A stretch of DNA of 64,000 bases from Rhodoflexus caldus (GCF_021206925.1 NZ_JAJPRF010000003.1:310001-374000); one strand, 5' to 3'; shown: positions 44,054-52,758, numbered from the stretch's first letter. Numbers and translations are program-made. The notes: a model not told the origin generated them from the sequence alone.

Positions 44054-45058
44054 TTAAATATGATGCAATTCAAACGCAAATTCGTAGCTGATGACGCTTT
44101 TTTCCTTCTGATTTTTCTTCCAAGCCTCTTCCGAATGACTTAGCTTGATAATATCGGCGGTGCTTGTTTCTTTGAAAATTGCAGCAACTTTTTCCAAAGT
44201 TTCCAACTCTTTTGCCGTAAACAGCGATGCATTAAACGGACGGTCTTTTCTTGCAACAAATTGTTCGCCTGTGTATCCCTGCGGAAATTCGGTCATCAGA
44301 ATATCAACTTCGTTCCGATTGGCTAAGTATTCAAACAAGCCTTGAAAATTGTTGGGAACAGGTCCCATGCTGATGGCTTTGTAACGCATGCCGCTGATGG
44401 AAAAGCAACTTTCCCGAAACATTAAGAAATCTGCATAAAACAGCAGTTTGTTCATTTTTGTTTTAAACGGCGAAATTTTTTCGGCAAAAAAGACAACCAT
44501 TTCCGTAAATTTTTCAAAGCACGGATTTCTGTATCCTGAGTAAATATCTGCCGCATGACCGCCCGAAAGATACTCTTTCAGGCTTCGGTCAAGAAGGGTG
44601 CGTTGGCGCTCTTCTGCCAACTCTTGCGCTTTGCGGATATATTTTGCTTTGGTTTTATCGTCTAAAGTGGTGCATAATTCCGTCATCTCAATAAAAACCT
44701 TCGGGTCGCTTACCATTTGAATCAGTTTTGCATTTGCCGTGCTTGGTATTTCGCCCGCCTCATATTGGCGATAGGTATTGATGCCTAACCCCAAAATTTC
44801 GGACATTTTAGCCGCCGACAGTCCGTACATTTTTCTGATGCCGATAATTTCATCGGGAAAAGGGATGTTATGCTTTGCACGGTATTGGTTGTAAACCTGA
44901 TTGGTATTGATTTCGTCTAATGCGGTGGTAGTAAATTGTTCCCCGCTGTCTTCACATTTGTAACAGTGGAAAACAATTTCAAATGATTCCTTTCTGAAAT
45001 CTACTGACCTGCGCTCTTTGGTCAATATCATTTCCTTACCTGTAATTGGGCTTTTCAT
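44054..45058 (-). CDS. Antitoxin with zinc-ribbon, HTH and Panacea (SocA/DUF4065) domains
   Basis: The 334-residue protein has an N-terminal MqsA-like part (MKSPITGKEM, FHCYKCEDSGEQFTTT), a helix-turn-helix about residues 70-110 (IGIRKMYGLSAAKMSEILGLGINTYRQYEAGE), and a C-terminal Panacea/SocA domain about 180-300 (MNKLLFYADFLMFRE, SGMRYKAISMGPVPNNFQGLFEYL). Panacea domains neutralise diverse toxins. It starts 6 bp after the small toxin gene on the same strand. The HTH is expected to repress the pair through the ACTTTAAAGT palindromes upstream. Confidence 0.88.
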   Translation of the reverse strand: MKSPITGKEMILTKERRSVDFRKESFEIVFHCYKCEDSGEQFTTTALDEINTNQVYNQYRAKHNIPFPDEIIGIRKMYGLSAAKMSEILGLGINTYRQYEAGEIPSTANAKLIQMVSDPKVFIEMTELCTTLDDKTKAKYIRKAQELAEERQRTLLDRSLKEYLSGGHAADIYSGYRNPCFEKFTEMVVFFAEKISPFKTKMNKLLFYADFLMFRESCFSISGMRYKAISMGPVPNNFQGLFEYLANRNEVDILMTEFPQGYTGEQFVARKDRPFNASLFTAKELETLEKVAAIFKETSTADIIKLSHSEEAWKKNQKEKSVISYEFAFELHHI

Positions 45059-45064
45059 GGTTGG

Positions 45065-45412
45065 TTACTTTAACGGGTAATTCATTTTGCGCTCTGCCGG
45101 ATGAAAGGAAATACAGATAACACTGCTGCCCGGAATACCCATCGTAATTTTAATGTACACTTCCTTTTTCTTTATCTTTTTGCCAAATACCCACATTTCA
45201 GCACCTTTGTATAGTTTGTCTTCCAGTGGTCCTTCGCTGTAATCTTTGGGTTGCAAGGCTTCAAGAACGGCTTTGCGGTCGTTGGGGCGAAGTTCCAAAT
45301 CAATGAGAGCCTGTATGTTTTTCCCGCGTTCATCGCGAAAAACCACATCCCAAATTTTCATTTTTTCTTTGAAGTCTTTCAGAAAGGCAGCAACCTCTGC
45401 TTCCGTGCGCAT
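45065..45412 (-). CDS. Type II toxin, MqsR-like
   Basis: The 115-residue protein is small and basic, with LKDFKEKMKIWDVVFRDERGK, LQPKDYSEGPLEDKLYKGAEMWVFGKKIKKKEVYIKI and VICISFHPAERKM. The order of a DY...GP motif, WVFGK, VYIKI and a C-terminal ISFH strand resembles the RelE-like fold of MqsR-type mRNA interferases; ribonuclease activity is inferred. It is first in the toxin-antitoxin operon, as in mqsRA, 6 bp before the antitoxin. Confidence 0.8.
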   Translation of the reverse strand: MRTEAEVAAFLKDFKEKMKIWDVVFRDERGKNIQALIDLELRPNDRKAVLEALQPKDYSEGPLEDKLYKGAEMWVFGKKIKKKEVYIKITMGIPGSSVICISFHPAERKMNYPLK

Positions 45413-45425
45413 AAATCAGGCTCTA

Positions 45426-45505
45426 CAAATATATGAAACGATTTCATTAATCCAACTTTAAAGTGATTAAAGGCGTATGAAAACAGTTTTTTGCAACTTT
45501 AAAGT
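45426..45505 (-). promoter_or_regulatory. Toxin-antitoxin promoter with two ACTTTAAAGT operators
   Basis: Minus-strand TTG (45453-45455), 19 bp, TATATTTG (45426-45433) is a perfect Bacteroidota promoter. The 10-bp palindrome ACTTTAAAGT occurs twice, at 45455-45464 (touching -33) and 45496-45505, 41 bp apart, both preceded by CA. GAAACGATTTC (45435-45445) is a further dyad within the spacer. This fits autorepression by the HTH antitoxin. Confidence 0.75.
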
Positions 45506-45634
45506 AATTTTAGCGGTGCTTGTACGATTCCCTGCCCACCGTAAAATAACCCCAAAAACCGCATTCTCAAATACCGTTTGTTCCTAACAAAACCTGCTGC
45601 CGTTAGTTTTGTGGTAAACAAGTGAAGATTCCCT

Positions 45635-46417
45635 ATGAACCCTTATATCAGCCGATTGCAGGCTACCATAGAACCTGTGCGCCAACAGGTAATTCATCAC
45701 CCGACCTATGCAGCCATCCGCGATGCGGAAAGTTTGCAAAAATTTATGCAATATCATGTGTTTGCCGTGTGGGATTTTATGTCGCTTTTGAAAGCGCTGC
45801 AAAATAACCTGACTTGCACGCGCACGCCTTGGTTTCCCGAAGGCAATGCCGATACGCGCTTTCTGATTAACGAAATCGTAGTGGGCGAAGAGTCGGACGT
45901 GGACTTTTACGGCAATCGCAAGAGCCACTTTGAAATGTATCTGGATGCGATGCAGCAATGCGGTGCGGATATTTCAGCCATTGAAATGTTTACCGCCACG
46001 CTGCGCCAAACGGGCGATATGGAAAAAGCCTTTGAAGTGGCACGCGTTCCCGAAGCTGCCCGCCAATTTGTGCGCTATACCTTTGAGGTGATTAACGGCA
46101 ATGAGCCGCACGTACAGGCTGCCGTGTTTACCTTCGGACGCGAAGACCTCATCCCGCAAATGTTCCTTTCCATTATCAACGAAATTTTTCAGGATACCCC
46201 CGAAAAAATCAGCCTGTTCAAATACTACTTGGAACGCCATATTGAAGTGGACGGCGACCACCACAGCCATTTGGCGCTGGAAATGACCGCCCACCTCTGC
46301 GGCGATGATGCCTTGCGCTGGCAACAAGCCACCGAAGCGGCACAAAAAGCCTTGCAAATGCGCGTCGCCCTCTGGGACGGCGTACTGGCAGAAATTGAGC
46401 AGACAATGGAAGTGTAA
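45635..46417 (+). CDS. DUF3050 family protein (haem-oxygenase-like fold)
   Basis: The 260-residue, mostly helical cytosolic protein shows the family blocks LQKFMQYHVFAVWDFMSLLKALQ, CTRTPWFPEGNADTRFLINEIVVGEESD, FTFGREDLIPQMF and YYLERHIEVDGDHHSHLALEM. The spaced Glu/His pairs (EE, ERHIEVDGDHH) are compatible with a di-iron site as in haem-oxygenase-like oxygenases; substrate unknown. It is monocistronic, followed by a terminator. Confidence 0.9.
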   Translation: MNPYISRLQATIEPVRQQVIHHPTYAAIRDAESLQKFMQYHVFAVWDFMSLLKALQNNLTCTRTPWFPEGNADTRFLINEIVVGEESDVDFYGNRKSHFEMYLDAMQQCGADISAIEMFTATLRQTGDMEKAFEVARVPEAARQFVRYTFEVINGNEPHVQAAVFTFGREDLIPQMFLSIINEIFQDTPEKISLFKYYLERHIEVDGDHHSHLALEMTAHLCGDDALRWQQATEAAQKALQMRVALWDGVLAEIEQTMEV

Positions 46418-46438
46418 AAGAATTAGGATTATCGGATG

Positions 46439-46472
46439 GCGGATTGTCGGATTAGGCGGCAATCCGCTTTTT
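46439..46472 (+). terminator. Rho-independent terminator after the DUF3050 gene
   Basis: GCGGATTG (46439-46446) pairs with CAATCCGC (46460-46467), followed by TTTTT. It begins 22 bp after the stop codon. Confidence 0.85.
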
Positions 46473-46538
46473 GTTTAGTGTGGGGCAAACTTTATTTATT
46501 TCGTCTTTTATTCGTAGACAAAAAGTTTGTCAATTAAG

Positions 46539-46790
46539 ATGACGGCAATCGCTCAATCCGACCGAATGGTACGCACAACTGTGCGGATTGCACTTGTCGT
46601 CATTGTTTTTGTAGCAGCGCTGTTGCCGTTTTCTAAAAGCCGCAACCGCATCAGGTCTGATGAGTTCATTAATTGGACAGACCAAGAAATTCTACACGCT
46701 TACGATACAACCACCAATTCGGTATTGAAGGAAAAACTTAGAAAGGAACAAAAAGCACGCGGATTGCGTAATCAAAGAAAGCAAAGATGA
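46539..46790 (+). CDS. Small single-pass membrane protein, unknown
   Basis: The 83-residue protein has one hydrophobic segment (VRIALVVIVFVAALLPF, residues about 14-30) and a charged, basic C-terminus. The ATG at 46539 is chosen over a TTG four codons upstream. It overlaps the following gene by 4 bp (ATGA), indicating coupled translation. I recognise no family. Confidence 0.7.
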   Translation: MTAIAQSDRMVRTTVRIALVVIVFVAALLPFSKSRNRIRSDEFINWTDQEILHAYDTTTNSVLKEKLRKEQKARGLRNQRKQR

Positions 46791-47410
46791 TGCACGATTT
46801 GGCATTCATAGAAACACAACTGCAAAGCCCTTCGTTGAAGCGGCGCACGGATTTTATTGCAACCTATGATTTTCCCGAACAATACAATGCTTTCTATCGT
46901 GATTACATTCGCCGAAACCTGCAAAATCCGCCCCGCGACAGTTGGTTTTTGATTGCATTGATTGAACTTGCGGAAGATATTCATTTTTTTGAGCCTGATA
47001 TTCCAACTCTGCTGTGGCAACTGTACGACAGTCGGCGCACGGCAGTGTATTTAAAATTAACCGTTTTGGATTATTTTCTTGCCTATCCCGTTGTATCGGG
47101 CGAATCGGCGGAATGGGAAAAAAACTATCGCAAGCGACTGCAAAAGGCGACAAATGAGCTTATCAAATGCCAATTGTTGGTGAATTTATTGAAAATCAAT
47201 CTCTTAAAAGAGCCGTATTGGCATAAGTTGCTAACCGTTGTCGGCAGAACAAGCGATTACCGCGTAATTATTCGCACGCTAAACAGCCTGCAAAAATTAC
47301 CCGACCTCTTGCCTATTCATCGCAAAAACCTCACGGCAGTTGTTCGGGAAAATCCCTTGTCGCAATTCCGCGCAGTTACCGATGCGCTGCTTAAATTTGA
47401 GGCATATTAA
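46787..47410 (+). CDS. Hypothetical helical cytosolic protein (207 residues)
   Basis: The protein is entirely helical by eye, with repeated Leu/Tyr-rich segments (FLIALIELAEDIHFFEPDIPTLLWQLYD, VYLKLTVLDYFLAYPV, LVNLLKINLLKEPYWHKLL) that suggest a HEAT-like or superhelical fold. No catalytic motif is seen. It overlaps the small membrane protein gene by 4 bp and is followed after 9 bp by the UbiA-type gene, so the three appear to be an operon. Function unknown. Confidence 0.8.
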   Translation: MMHDLAFIETQLQSPSLKRRTDFIATYDFPEQYNAFYRDYIRRNLQNPPRDSWFLIALIELAEDIHFFEPDIPTLLWQLYDSRRTAVYLKLTVLDYFLAYPVVSGESAEWEKNYRKRLQKATNELIKCQLLVNLLKINLLKEPYWHKLLTVVGRTSDYRVIIRTLNSLQKLPDLLPIHRKNLTAVVRENPLSQFRAVTDALLKFEAY

Positions 47411-47419
47411 GCCCTCATC

Positions 47420-48322
47420 ATGAAGCCGTACTTGCAACTGATGCGTCCGCCCAATTTGCCGACTGCCATGTCCGACGTGGCGGCGGGGGCTGCCGTTGCT
47501 GCTTTTTTTGTCAGCGAACAACTGCCCGACTGGGCACTGTTGGAAGAACTTTCGTGGGGGCATTTGTCGTTGCTGCTCTTTGCTACGGTCTGCCTCTATG
47601 CGGGCGGCGTGGTGATGAATGATGTATTTGACGCCGATATAGACGCGGTAGAACGTCCCGAACGCCCGATTCCTTCGGGGCGCGTGCCATTGGAAAATGC
47701 CCGAACCATGGGGCTGACGCTGCTGCTGGCGGGCGTGCTGGCATCTTTCACCGTGAATGCACTTTGCGGCGGGGTTGCACTTACGGTTGCACTGCTGGCA
47801 CTTGTTTACGACCGCTACGCCAAACATCATGCTTTCTGGGGACCGTTTACCATGGGGCTGTGCCGTGCAGGAAATCTGCTGTTGGGCATGAGCTGGACGG
47901 GGCAATGGCAACCGATTTACATGCTGATTGTGACCGCGCCACTGGCATACATCGCTTCCATTACCTACGTCAGCCGTTTTGAGGTGCGCGGCGGCAATGC
48001 CCAAAAACTTGGCAGAACTTTTATGTGGGAATTATGGGCAATCACTGCACCGAATATATTAGGCAACAGCGTTGCAAACAACCTGTGGCAACCCATACCT
48101 TTTGTCATACTGCTGATGGTGCTCATTACCCCGCCGCTTGCCAAAGCGCAAAAAGAACCTACCCCCGAAAACATCAAAAAAGCGGTCAAATCGCGCGTGA
48201 TAGGGCTTATTGCGCTCAATGCTGCATGGGCTGCGGCTTTCGGCGGCTGGCAATGGGGCTTGGCGGTGCTGATGTTGATGCCCATTTCGCGCCTGCTGGC
48301 AAAAACTTTTGCCGTTACTTAG
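47420..48322 (+). CDS. UbiA-family prenyltransferase (EboC-like)
   Basis: The 300-residue protein has about eight membrane helices and the two Asp-rich motifs of UbiA enzymes: NDVFDADIDAVERPERPIPSGRV near residue 70 and, less exactly, the region around LVYDRYAKHH. The opening YLQLMRPPNLPTAMSDVAAG resembles EboC, the UbiA-like member of the ebo metabolite-traffic cluster, but no other ebo gene is recognisable nearby. It would prenylate a small aromatic or lipid acceptor in the inner membrane; the substrate is unknown. Confidence 0.88.
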   Translation: MKPYLQLMRPPNLPTAMSDVAAGAAVAAFFVSEQLPDWALLEELSWGHLSLLLFATVCLYAGGVVMNDVFDADIDAVERPERPIPSGRVPLENARTMGLTLLLAGVLASFTVNALCGGVALTVALLALVYDRYAKHHAFWGPFTMGLCRAGNLLLGMSWTGQWQPIYMLIVTAPLAYIASITYVSRFEVRGGNAQKLGRTFMWELWAITAPNILGNSVANNLWQPIPFVILLMVLITPPLAKAQKEPTPENIKKAVKSRVIGLIALNAAWAAAFGGWQWGLAVLMLMPISRLLAKTFAVT

Positions 48323-48344
48323 TCATTGTTTCTCTCATATTCTT

Positions 48345-48680
48345 ATGCGCTTCACAGTCGTTATCCTGCTGTTGATTTCCAACTGCTTCATGACCTACGC
48401 GTGGTATGGTCATTTGAAAGATTTCAAAGACAAACCTTTGTTCTACGTCATCCTGATTTCGTGGGGCATTGCATTTTTTGAATACATGGTGCAAGTGCCC
48501 GCCAATCGCTGGGGCAGCACGATTTACAACCCCGTAGAGTTGAAAACCATTCAGGAAGTCGTCAGCCTGCTGATTTTCATGCTGTTTTCGGTTTTTTATC
48601 TCAAACAGCCTTTTCAGTGGCAGTATTTGGCAGGCTTCACGCTGATTTGCGCGGGTGCCTACCTGATTTTTGCAAGGTGA
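48345..48680 (+). CDS. DMT-family (DUF486) small membrane protein
   Basis: The 111-residue protein has four hydrophobic helices and family blocks LISNCFMTYAWYGHLKD, ISWGIAFFEYMVQVPANR and SVFYLKQPFQWQYLAGFTLICAGAYLIF. DUF486 belongs to the drug/metabolite transporter superfamily; substrates are unknown. The ATG at 48345 is preferred over a frame opening at 48309 that overlaps the UbiA gene. Confidence 0.9.
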   Translation: MRFTVVILLLISNCFMTYAWYGHLKDFKDKPLFYVILISWGIAFFEYMVQVPANRWGSTIYNPVELKTIQEVVSLLIFMLFSVFYLKQPFQWQYLAGFTLICAGAYLIFAR

Positions 48681-48710
48681 GAAAGTGAACGGTTTCAACC
48701 GAATTTATTC

Positions 48711-48775
48711 AAATCCGCCGGCAGGGATTCCATAAAAGCCTGTTAACCGTCAGAGACGCTAACAGCGCTTTCAAC
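48711..48775. repeat. Dispersed intergenic repeat, copy B (short form)
   Basis: Copy B lacks the central GC-rich part of the other copies. It keeps AAATCCGCCGGCAGGGAT, AAAGCCTGTTAACCG and GACGCTAACAGCGCTTTCAAC, so the AAAGC/CTGTTA hairpin is retained. It lies 30 bp after the DMT gene, between convergent genes. Confidence 0.8.
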
Positions 48776-48804
48776 AAAAACGACGTTTGAAATTGTTCAA
48801 GTCC

Positions 48805-50235
48805 TTACTTCATCCATTTGCTGTTTTTGACCATCGGGAAGGGGTAATTGCTGCCTAAGCGGATGCCGTAGCGCTGCAATTCATCGCGGCTCAAATCGCC
48901 GACCACGTGGACGGTTGCCGCAGGAACGGGTTTGAGCACGGGCAGCCAATGTTTAACAAATTCGCCGTTGGGGTCGTATTGCTTTGCCTGTTTCAAAATG
49001 TTGAAATAGCGGTCTTCGCGCGGGTCGTTGCCGATGCCCGCTACGTAGTTCCAATTCCCCCAATTGCTGCAAACGTCGTAATCCAGCAGGGCATGTTCAA
49101 AGTACATAGCCCCCCATCGCCAATCAATTTTCAGGTCTTTGACCAAAAAACTTGCTACGTTCTGCCTGCCGCGGTTGCTCATAAAGCCCGTAGCGGCTAA
49201 TTCCTGCATATTGGCATCAATGAACGGAATGCCTGTTTTGCCTTCCATCCACTTTTGGAAAAGGCTTTCGTTTTGTATCCACTGTTGCGCCTTTATGTCT
49301 TGCTTGATTCCGCCTTTTTTGAACAAGCGCGTGCCGTATTTGAGGGCTACAAAGCGGAAATAATCGCGCCAAATAAGCTCAAAAATCAGCCAGTAGGTGC
49401 TGTCGTTTTTGACGCGTTTGGCTTCGTATTGCCGCACTTGGTCAAAAACATAGCGCGGCGAAAGGCAGCCCAAAGCCAGCCAAGGCGAAAATTTGGACGA
49501 AAAATCAGCCCCCAGCAGCCCGTTGCGGGTTTCTTTATAGACTTTGAGCAGGTCTTGTTTCCAGAAATATTGTTGCAGCCGTTCCAATGCAGCCGTTTCG
49601 CCGCCTTTGAAAGTTACCAGCGTGCGGCTGTCTTGTTCGGGTGTTAGTAATCCCAAGTCTTCAAGGGTAGGAATGTTGCCGATTTCCACCGTAACGGGGT
49701 TGGGTTTGGCAGGTACGGGGAAAATATCGCGCACACGGGCGGCTTTTTCGGTCTGTTTGCGAAATTCCGTGAACACGTCGGGCAGCAACCCGATATTGCG
49801 GAACGGGATGTCGTCCACGTGGTAAAGCGTGCTTTGCCAAAAGGTGAACATGCGCGCCCCGCGCTGTTGCAAAACACTTTCAACGGCTTGCTCATCAGCT
49901 AATTCTTCGGAAGTAACTTCCTGCGAAGTATAGAGCAAGGTTGCGCCCGTAGCACTTTGCAGTTCGGCGACCACGTCGGCGGGCTGCCCTATGCGCACCA
50001 CCAAGTTGCTGCCGATGCTTTGCAGCCTTTGGCGCAAGTCGGCAACGGATTCTAACAGAAACTGCGCCCTTCGCGCCCCCGTTTTGGTGAATCCCAAAGG
50101 GGTAGAGGCAAATTGGCGCGGGTCTATGCAAACAAAAGGAACAACGTTTTTTGTGCGAACGGCGGCTTTGTAGAGTGCTTCGTTATCGTGCAGGCGCAAA
50201 TCGTTGCGCAGCCAAACCAATACAGTATTTTCCAT
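48805..50235 (-). CDS. Cryptochrome/photolyase, DASH family
   Basis: The 476-residue flavoprotein has an N-terminal antenna domain (VLVWLRNDLRLHDNEALYKA), the CRY-DASH segment TFWQSTLYHVDDIPFRNIGLLPDVFTEFRKQ, and a C-terminal FAD-binding domain with WRDYFRFVALKYG, PFIDANMQELAATGFMSNRGRQNVASFLVKDLKIDWRWGA and NWGNWNYVAGIGNDPREDR. CRY-DASH proteins bind FAD and a folate antenna and repair pyrimidine dimers, chiefly in single-stranded DNA. It has its own unit, divergent from no gene and convergent with the DMT gene. Confidence 0.95.
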   Translation of the reverse strand: MENTVLVWLRNDLRLHDNEALYKAAVRTKNVVPFVCIDPRQFASTPLGFTKTGARRAQFLLESVADLRQRLQSIGSNLVVRIGQPADVVAELQSATGATLLYTSQEVTSEELADEQAVESVLQQRGARMFTFWQSTLYHVDDIPFRNIGLLPDVFTEFRKQTEKAARVRDIFPVPAKPNPVTVEIGNIPTLEDLGLLTPEQDSRTLVTFKGGETAALERLQQYFWKQDLLKVYKETRNGLLGADFSSKFSPWLALGCLSPRYVFDQVRQYEAKRVKNDSTYWLIFELIWRDYFRFVALKYGTRLFKKGGIKQDIKAQQWIQNESLFQKWMEGKTGIPFIDANMQELAATGFMSNRGRQNVASFLVKDLKIDWRWGAMYFEHALLDYDVCSNWGNWNYVAGIGNDPREDRYFNILKQAKQYDPNGEFVKHWLPVLKPVPAATVHVVGDLSRDELQRYGIRLGSNYPFPMVKNSKWMK

Positions 50236-50283
50236 CAGGGGTAATAACCAATGTGGAGGGGAATTGTTAAATCATTTGAACCC

Positions 50284-50751
50284 TCACCTCCACCTGTGAA
50301 ATACGATATCTCCCACAATCTCCGGTTGGCGGTAGGTCATTTGACCAAACTCATCGGGATGCAGGCGACTGACGGCACGGGCGCTCAACGGATTGTCCGC
50401 ATCTAAACGCGCGCCAAGCAGTTCGGCAGGCAGTACAGTAAAAATGGGCGTAAAAAAGCCTTTTAATTCAGGAATATCTGCATATTGCCCGTTCAAAACA
50501 AAGCCAATGTAAGGATGGAACAGATTGCACAAAACAATCAGTTCATCATTGGGTTGCATGAGAAAAACGGCCGCATCGTGGTTGCCGCCATAGCCCTGCG
50601 AAGCCCTGACAAAGCCTTGCAGTACAAAGCGACTGTCTGCATGGGCAAGCGTTTCGCAAATATCCGCAAATGCCAGCGATGTTTCTGCCGTACCTGTCCG
50701 TCCATTTGCAGGCGCGTATCCCGTAATCCCCAAAGGGAAAATGATTTCCAT
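50284..50751 (-). CDS. Hypothetical protein (155 residues)
   Basis: A cytosolic, beta-rich protein without a signal peptide or known motif. Notable runs are SRFVLQGFVRASQGYGGNHDAAVF and LIVLCNLFHPYIGFVLNGQYADIPELKGFF. It lies 48 bp upstream of the CRY-DASH gene on the same strand and may share its transcript. I do not recognise the family; coding is supported by an even, Bacteroidota-like codon use and the lack of competing frames. Confidence 0.7.
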   Translation of the reverse strand: MEIIFPLGITGYAPANGRTGTAETSLAFADICETLAHADSRFVLQGFVRASQGYGGNHDAAVFLMQPNDELIVLCNLFHPYIGFVLNGQYADIPELKGFFTPIFTVLPAELLGARLDADNPLSARAVSRLHPDEFGQMTYRQPEIVGDIVFHRWR

Positions 50752-50905
50752 GCTTTTTGTTAAGTCGCTTTTTCGGAATTGTTAAAAATTGGTTGCTTTC
50801 TTTGCCAAACGGTGCAATAAGGTCAAATTCGGAATAATTTTTTCGCAAAACAAGCAAAAGTAGTTAAACATCCGACAGCTTTCTACGTTAATACTTAAAA
50901 TCAAA

Positions 50906-52606
50906 ATGCTCGTCATGCATACTTTTTCTGTGGCGCAACGCGCTGACCTGTTGCACGTTGTTTCGGAACAAAATTTTGAACTTATCATTATCGGCGGCGG
51001 CATTACAGGCGCGGGCATTGCGCTGGATGCAGCAGCAAGAGGCATTAAGACCCTATTAGTAGAAAAAGGCGACTTTGCAGGCGGAACAAGCAGCCGCTCT
51101 ACTAAGCTCATTCACGGCGGATTGCGCTATTTGAAGCAGATGGAAGTCGGGTTGGTGATGGAAACGGGCAGAGAGCGCGAAGTACTGCACCGCAACGCCC
51201 CGCATTTGGTTGTGCCTGAAAAAATGCTTTTGCCGCTCATTAAAAACGGCACTTACGGACCGCTGGCAACTTCTTTCGGTTTGTGGGTGTACGACAAGTT
51301 GGCGGGCGTAAAAGACAATGAGCAGCGTGTCATGTTAGACAAAGCGCAAACCGAACAGCAAGAGCCGCTATTGCGCACTGACATATTGGAAGGCGGCGGA
51401 CTTTATATTGAATACCGCACCGACGATGCCCGACTGACCATAGAAGTTATCAAACAAGCCGTTGCGCACGGGGCAATTTGTCTCAACTATTTGCAGGCAA
51501 ACGGCTTTACTTACAACGAACAAGGAAAAATCAACGGCGTAGTGCTGGCTGACCAACTCGGCGGCAAAACCCTGACTGCCTACGCCGATGTGGTTGTCAA
51601 TGCCGCAGGGCCTTGGGTAGATAAGGTGCGCGCCAAAGACACCACTAAGCCCAATACCAACAAACACCTGCACCTGACCAAGGGCGTGCATGTGGTTGTG
51701 CCTTACTACCGCATTCCGCTGCGGCAGTCGGTGTATTTTGATGTTCCCGGCGGACGTATGATGTTTGCCATTCCACGCGGGCACGTGGTGTACCTCGGCA
51801 CAACAGATACTTCTTACTATGACTCTCCCGACCAACCGCAGGCGACGCAAGAAGACGTGGACTATATCCTCTCATCAGTGAACAGTATGTTCCCTACGGT
51901 ACAACTCTCGGTAAAAGACGTGATGTCGTCGTGGGCAGGTTTGCGCCCGCTGATTCATGAAGAGGGCAAATCGCCGTCGGAACTGTCGCGCAAAGACGAA
52001 ATTTTTGTTTCCGAAGGCGGGTTGATTTCCATTGCAGGCGGCAAACTGACGGGCTATCGCAAAATGGCTGCCCGCGTTTGCGACCGCGTAGCCAAGTGGT
52101 TGCAGGCGCACCGAGGCAAGACAACACATCCCGCCGCTACCGACCAAATCAGCCTGTGCAACAATGCCTTTGCCGATAGGCAAGCCGTAGAACAATACAC
52201 GGCACAAATTGCGGCACGAATCGTGCCCGATGGCTTGGATAAATCCTATGCGCAGTTTTTGGTGTTCAACTTCGGTGCGGCAACCGATGCCATTTTGGCA
52301 ACTTTTGACCGCATCAAATCGCAATATGACGATGTACGGGTAGCAGTTGCCATTGCCGAATTAGACTACTGCTACCGCCACGAAATGGTTGCCACCGTTA
52401 GCGATTTTCTGATTCGCCGCACAGGGCGTTTGTACTTCCATCGCCGCACGGTTGAGCCGCTCGTTCGCCCGTTGGCTTTGCAGTTGGCTGCATGGCAAAA
52501 TCTGCCCGCTGCCGTCGCCGAAACTTGGGAAGCCGATTTTCTGAAAACCTATCGGGCAGCCGTTGAGTTTTTACCTGCGGAAGCCGACTCGGCAATGGTG
52601 GCGTAA
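50906..52606 (+). CDS. glpD: Glycerol-3-phosphate dehydrogenase, FAD-dependent
   Basis: The 566-residue protein has the FAD Rossmann motif ELIIIGGGITGAGIALDAAARGI, the family block GGTSSRSTKLIHGGLRYLKQMEVGLV, GRMMFAIPRGHVVYLGTTDT, GLRPLIHEEGKSPSELSRKDEI and the C-terminal helical domain. It oxidises glycerol-3-phosphate to DHAP and feeds electrons to quinone at the membrane. No glpK or glpF is adjacent. The ATG at 50906 or one three codons later are both possible. Confidence 0.95.
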   Translation: MLVMHTFSVAQRADLLHVVSEQNFELIIIGGGITGAGIALDAAARGIKTLLVEKGDFAGGTSSRSTKLIHGGLRYLKQMEVGLVMETGREREVLHRNAPHLVVPEKMLLPLIKNGTYGPLATSFGLWVYDKLAGVKDNEQRVMLDKAQTEQQEPLLRTDILEGGGLYIEYRTDDARLTIEVIKQAVAHGAICLNYLQANGFTYNEQGKINGVVLADQLGGKTLTAYADVVVNAAGPWVDKVRAKDTTKPNTNKHLHLTKGVHVVVPYYRIPLRQSVYFDVPGGRMMFAIPRGHVVYLGTTDTSYYDSPDQPQATQEDVDYILSSVNSMFPTVQLSVKDVMSSWAGLRPLIHEEGKSPSELSRKDEIFVSEGGLISIAGGKLTGYRKMAARVCDRVAKWLQAHRGKTTHPAATDQISLCNNAFADRQAVEQYTAQIAARIVPDGLDKSYAQFLVFNFGAATDAILATFDRIKSQYDDVRVAVAIAELDYCYRHEMVATVSDFLIRRTGRLYFHRRTVEPLVRPLALQLAAWQNLPAAVAETWEADFLKTYRAAVEFLPAEADSAMVA

Positions 52607-52620
52607 GCAATCAAGGTCTC

Positions 52621-52703
52621 AATCCGCTGACGGGGCTTTCAGCCGCCGACAGGGATGCTGCGAAAGCCTGTTAGCCGTTGCAGACGCTAACAGTGCTTTT
52701 AAC
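52621..52703. repeat. Dispersed intergenic repeat, copy C
   Basis: Contains AATCCGCTGACGGGGCTT, CAGCCGCCGACAGGGAT, AAAGCCTGTTAGCCG and CAGACGCTAACAGTGCTTTTAAC. It starts 14 bp after the glpD stop. It matches copy A with a single GCTTTCAGCCGC unit instead of four. Confidence 0.8.
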
Positions 52704-52758
52704 GCGAAATATTTGCTAATCAAAATGAAACATTAGCGCAAAAATGCACACCTTTAAA

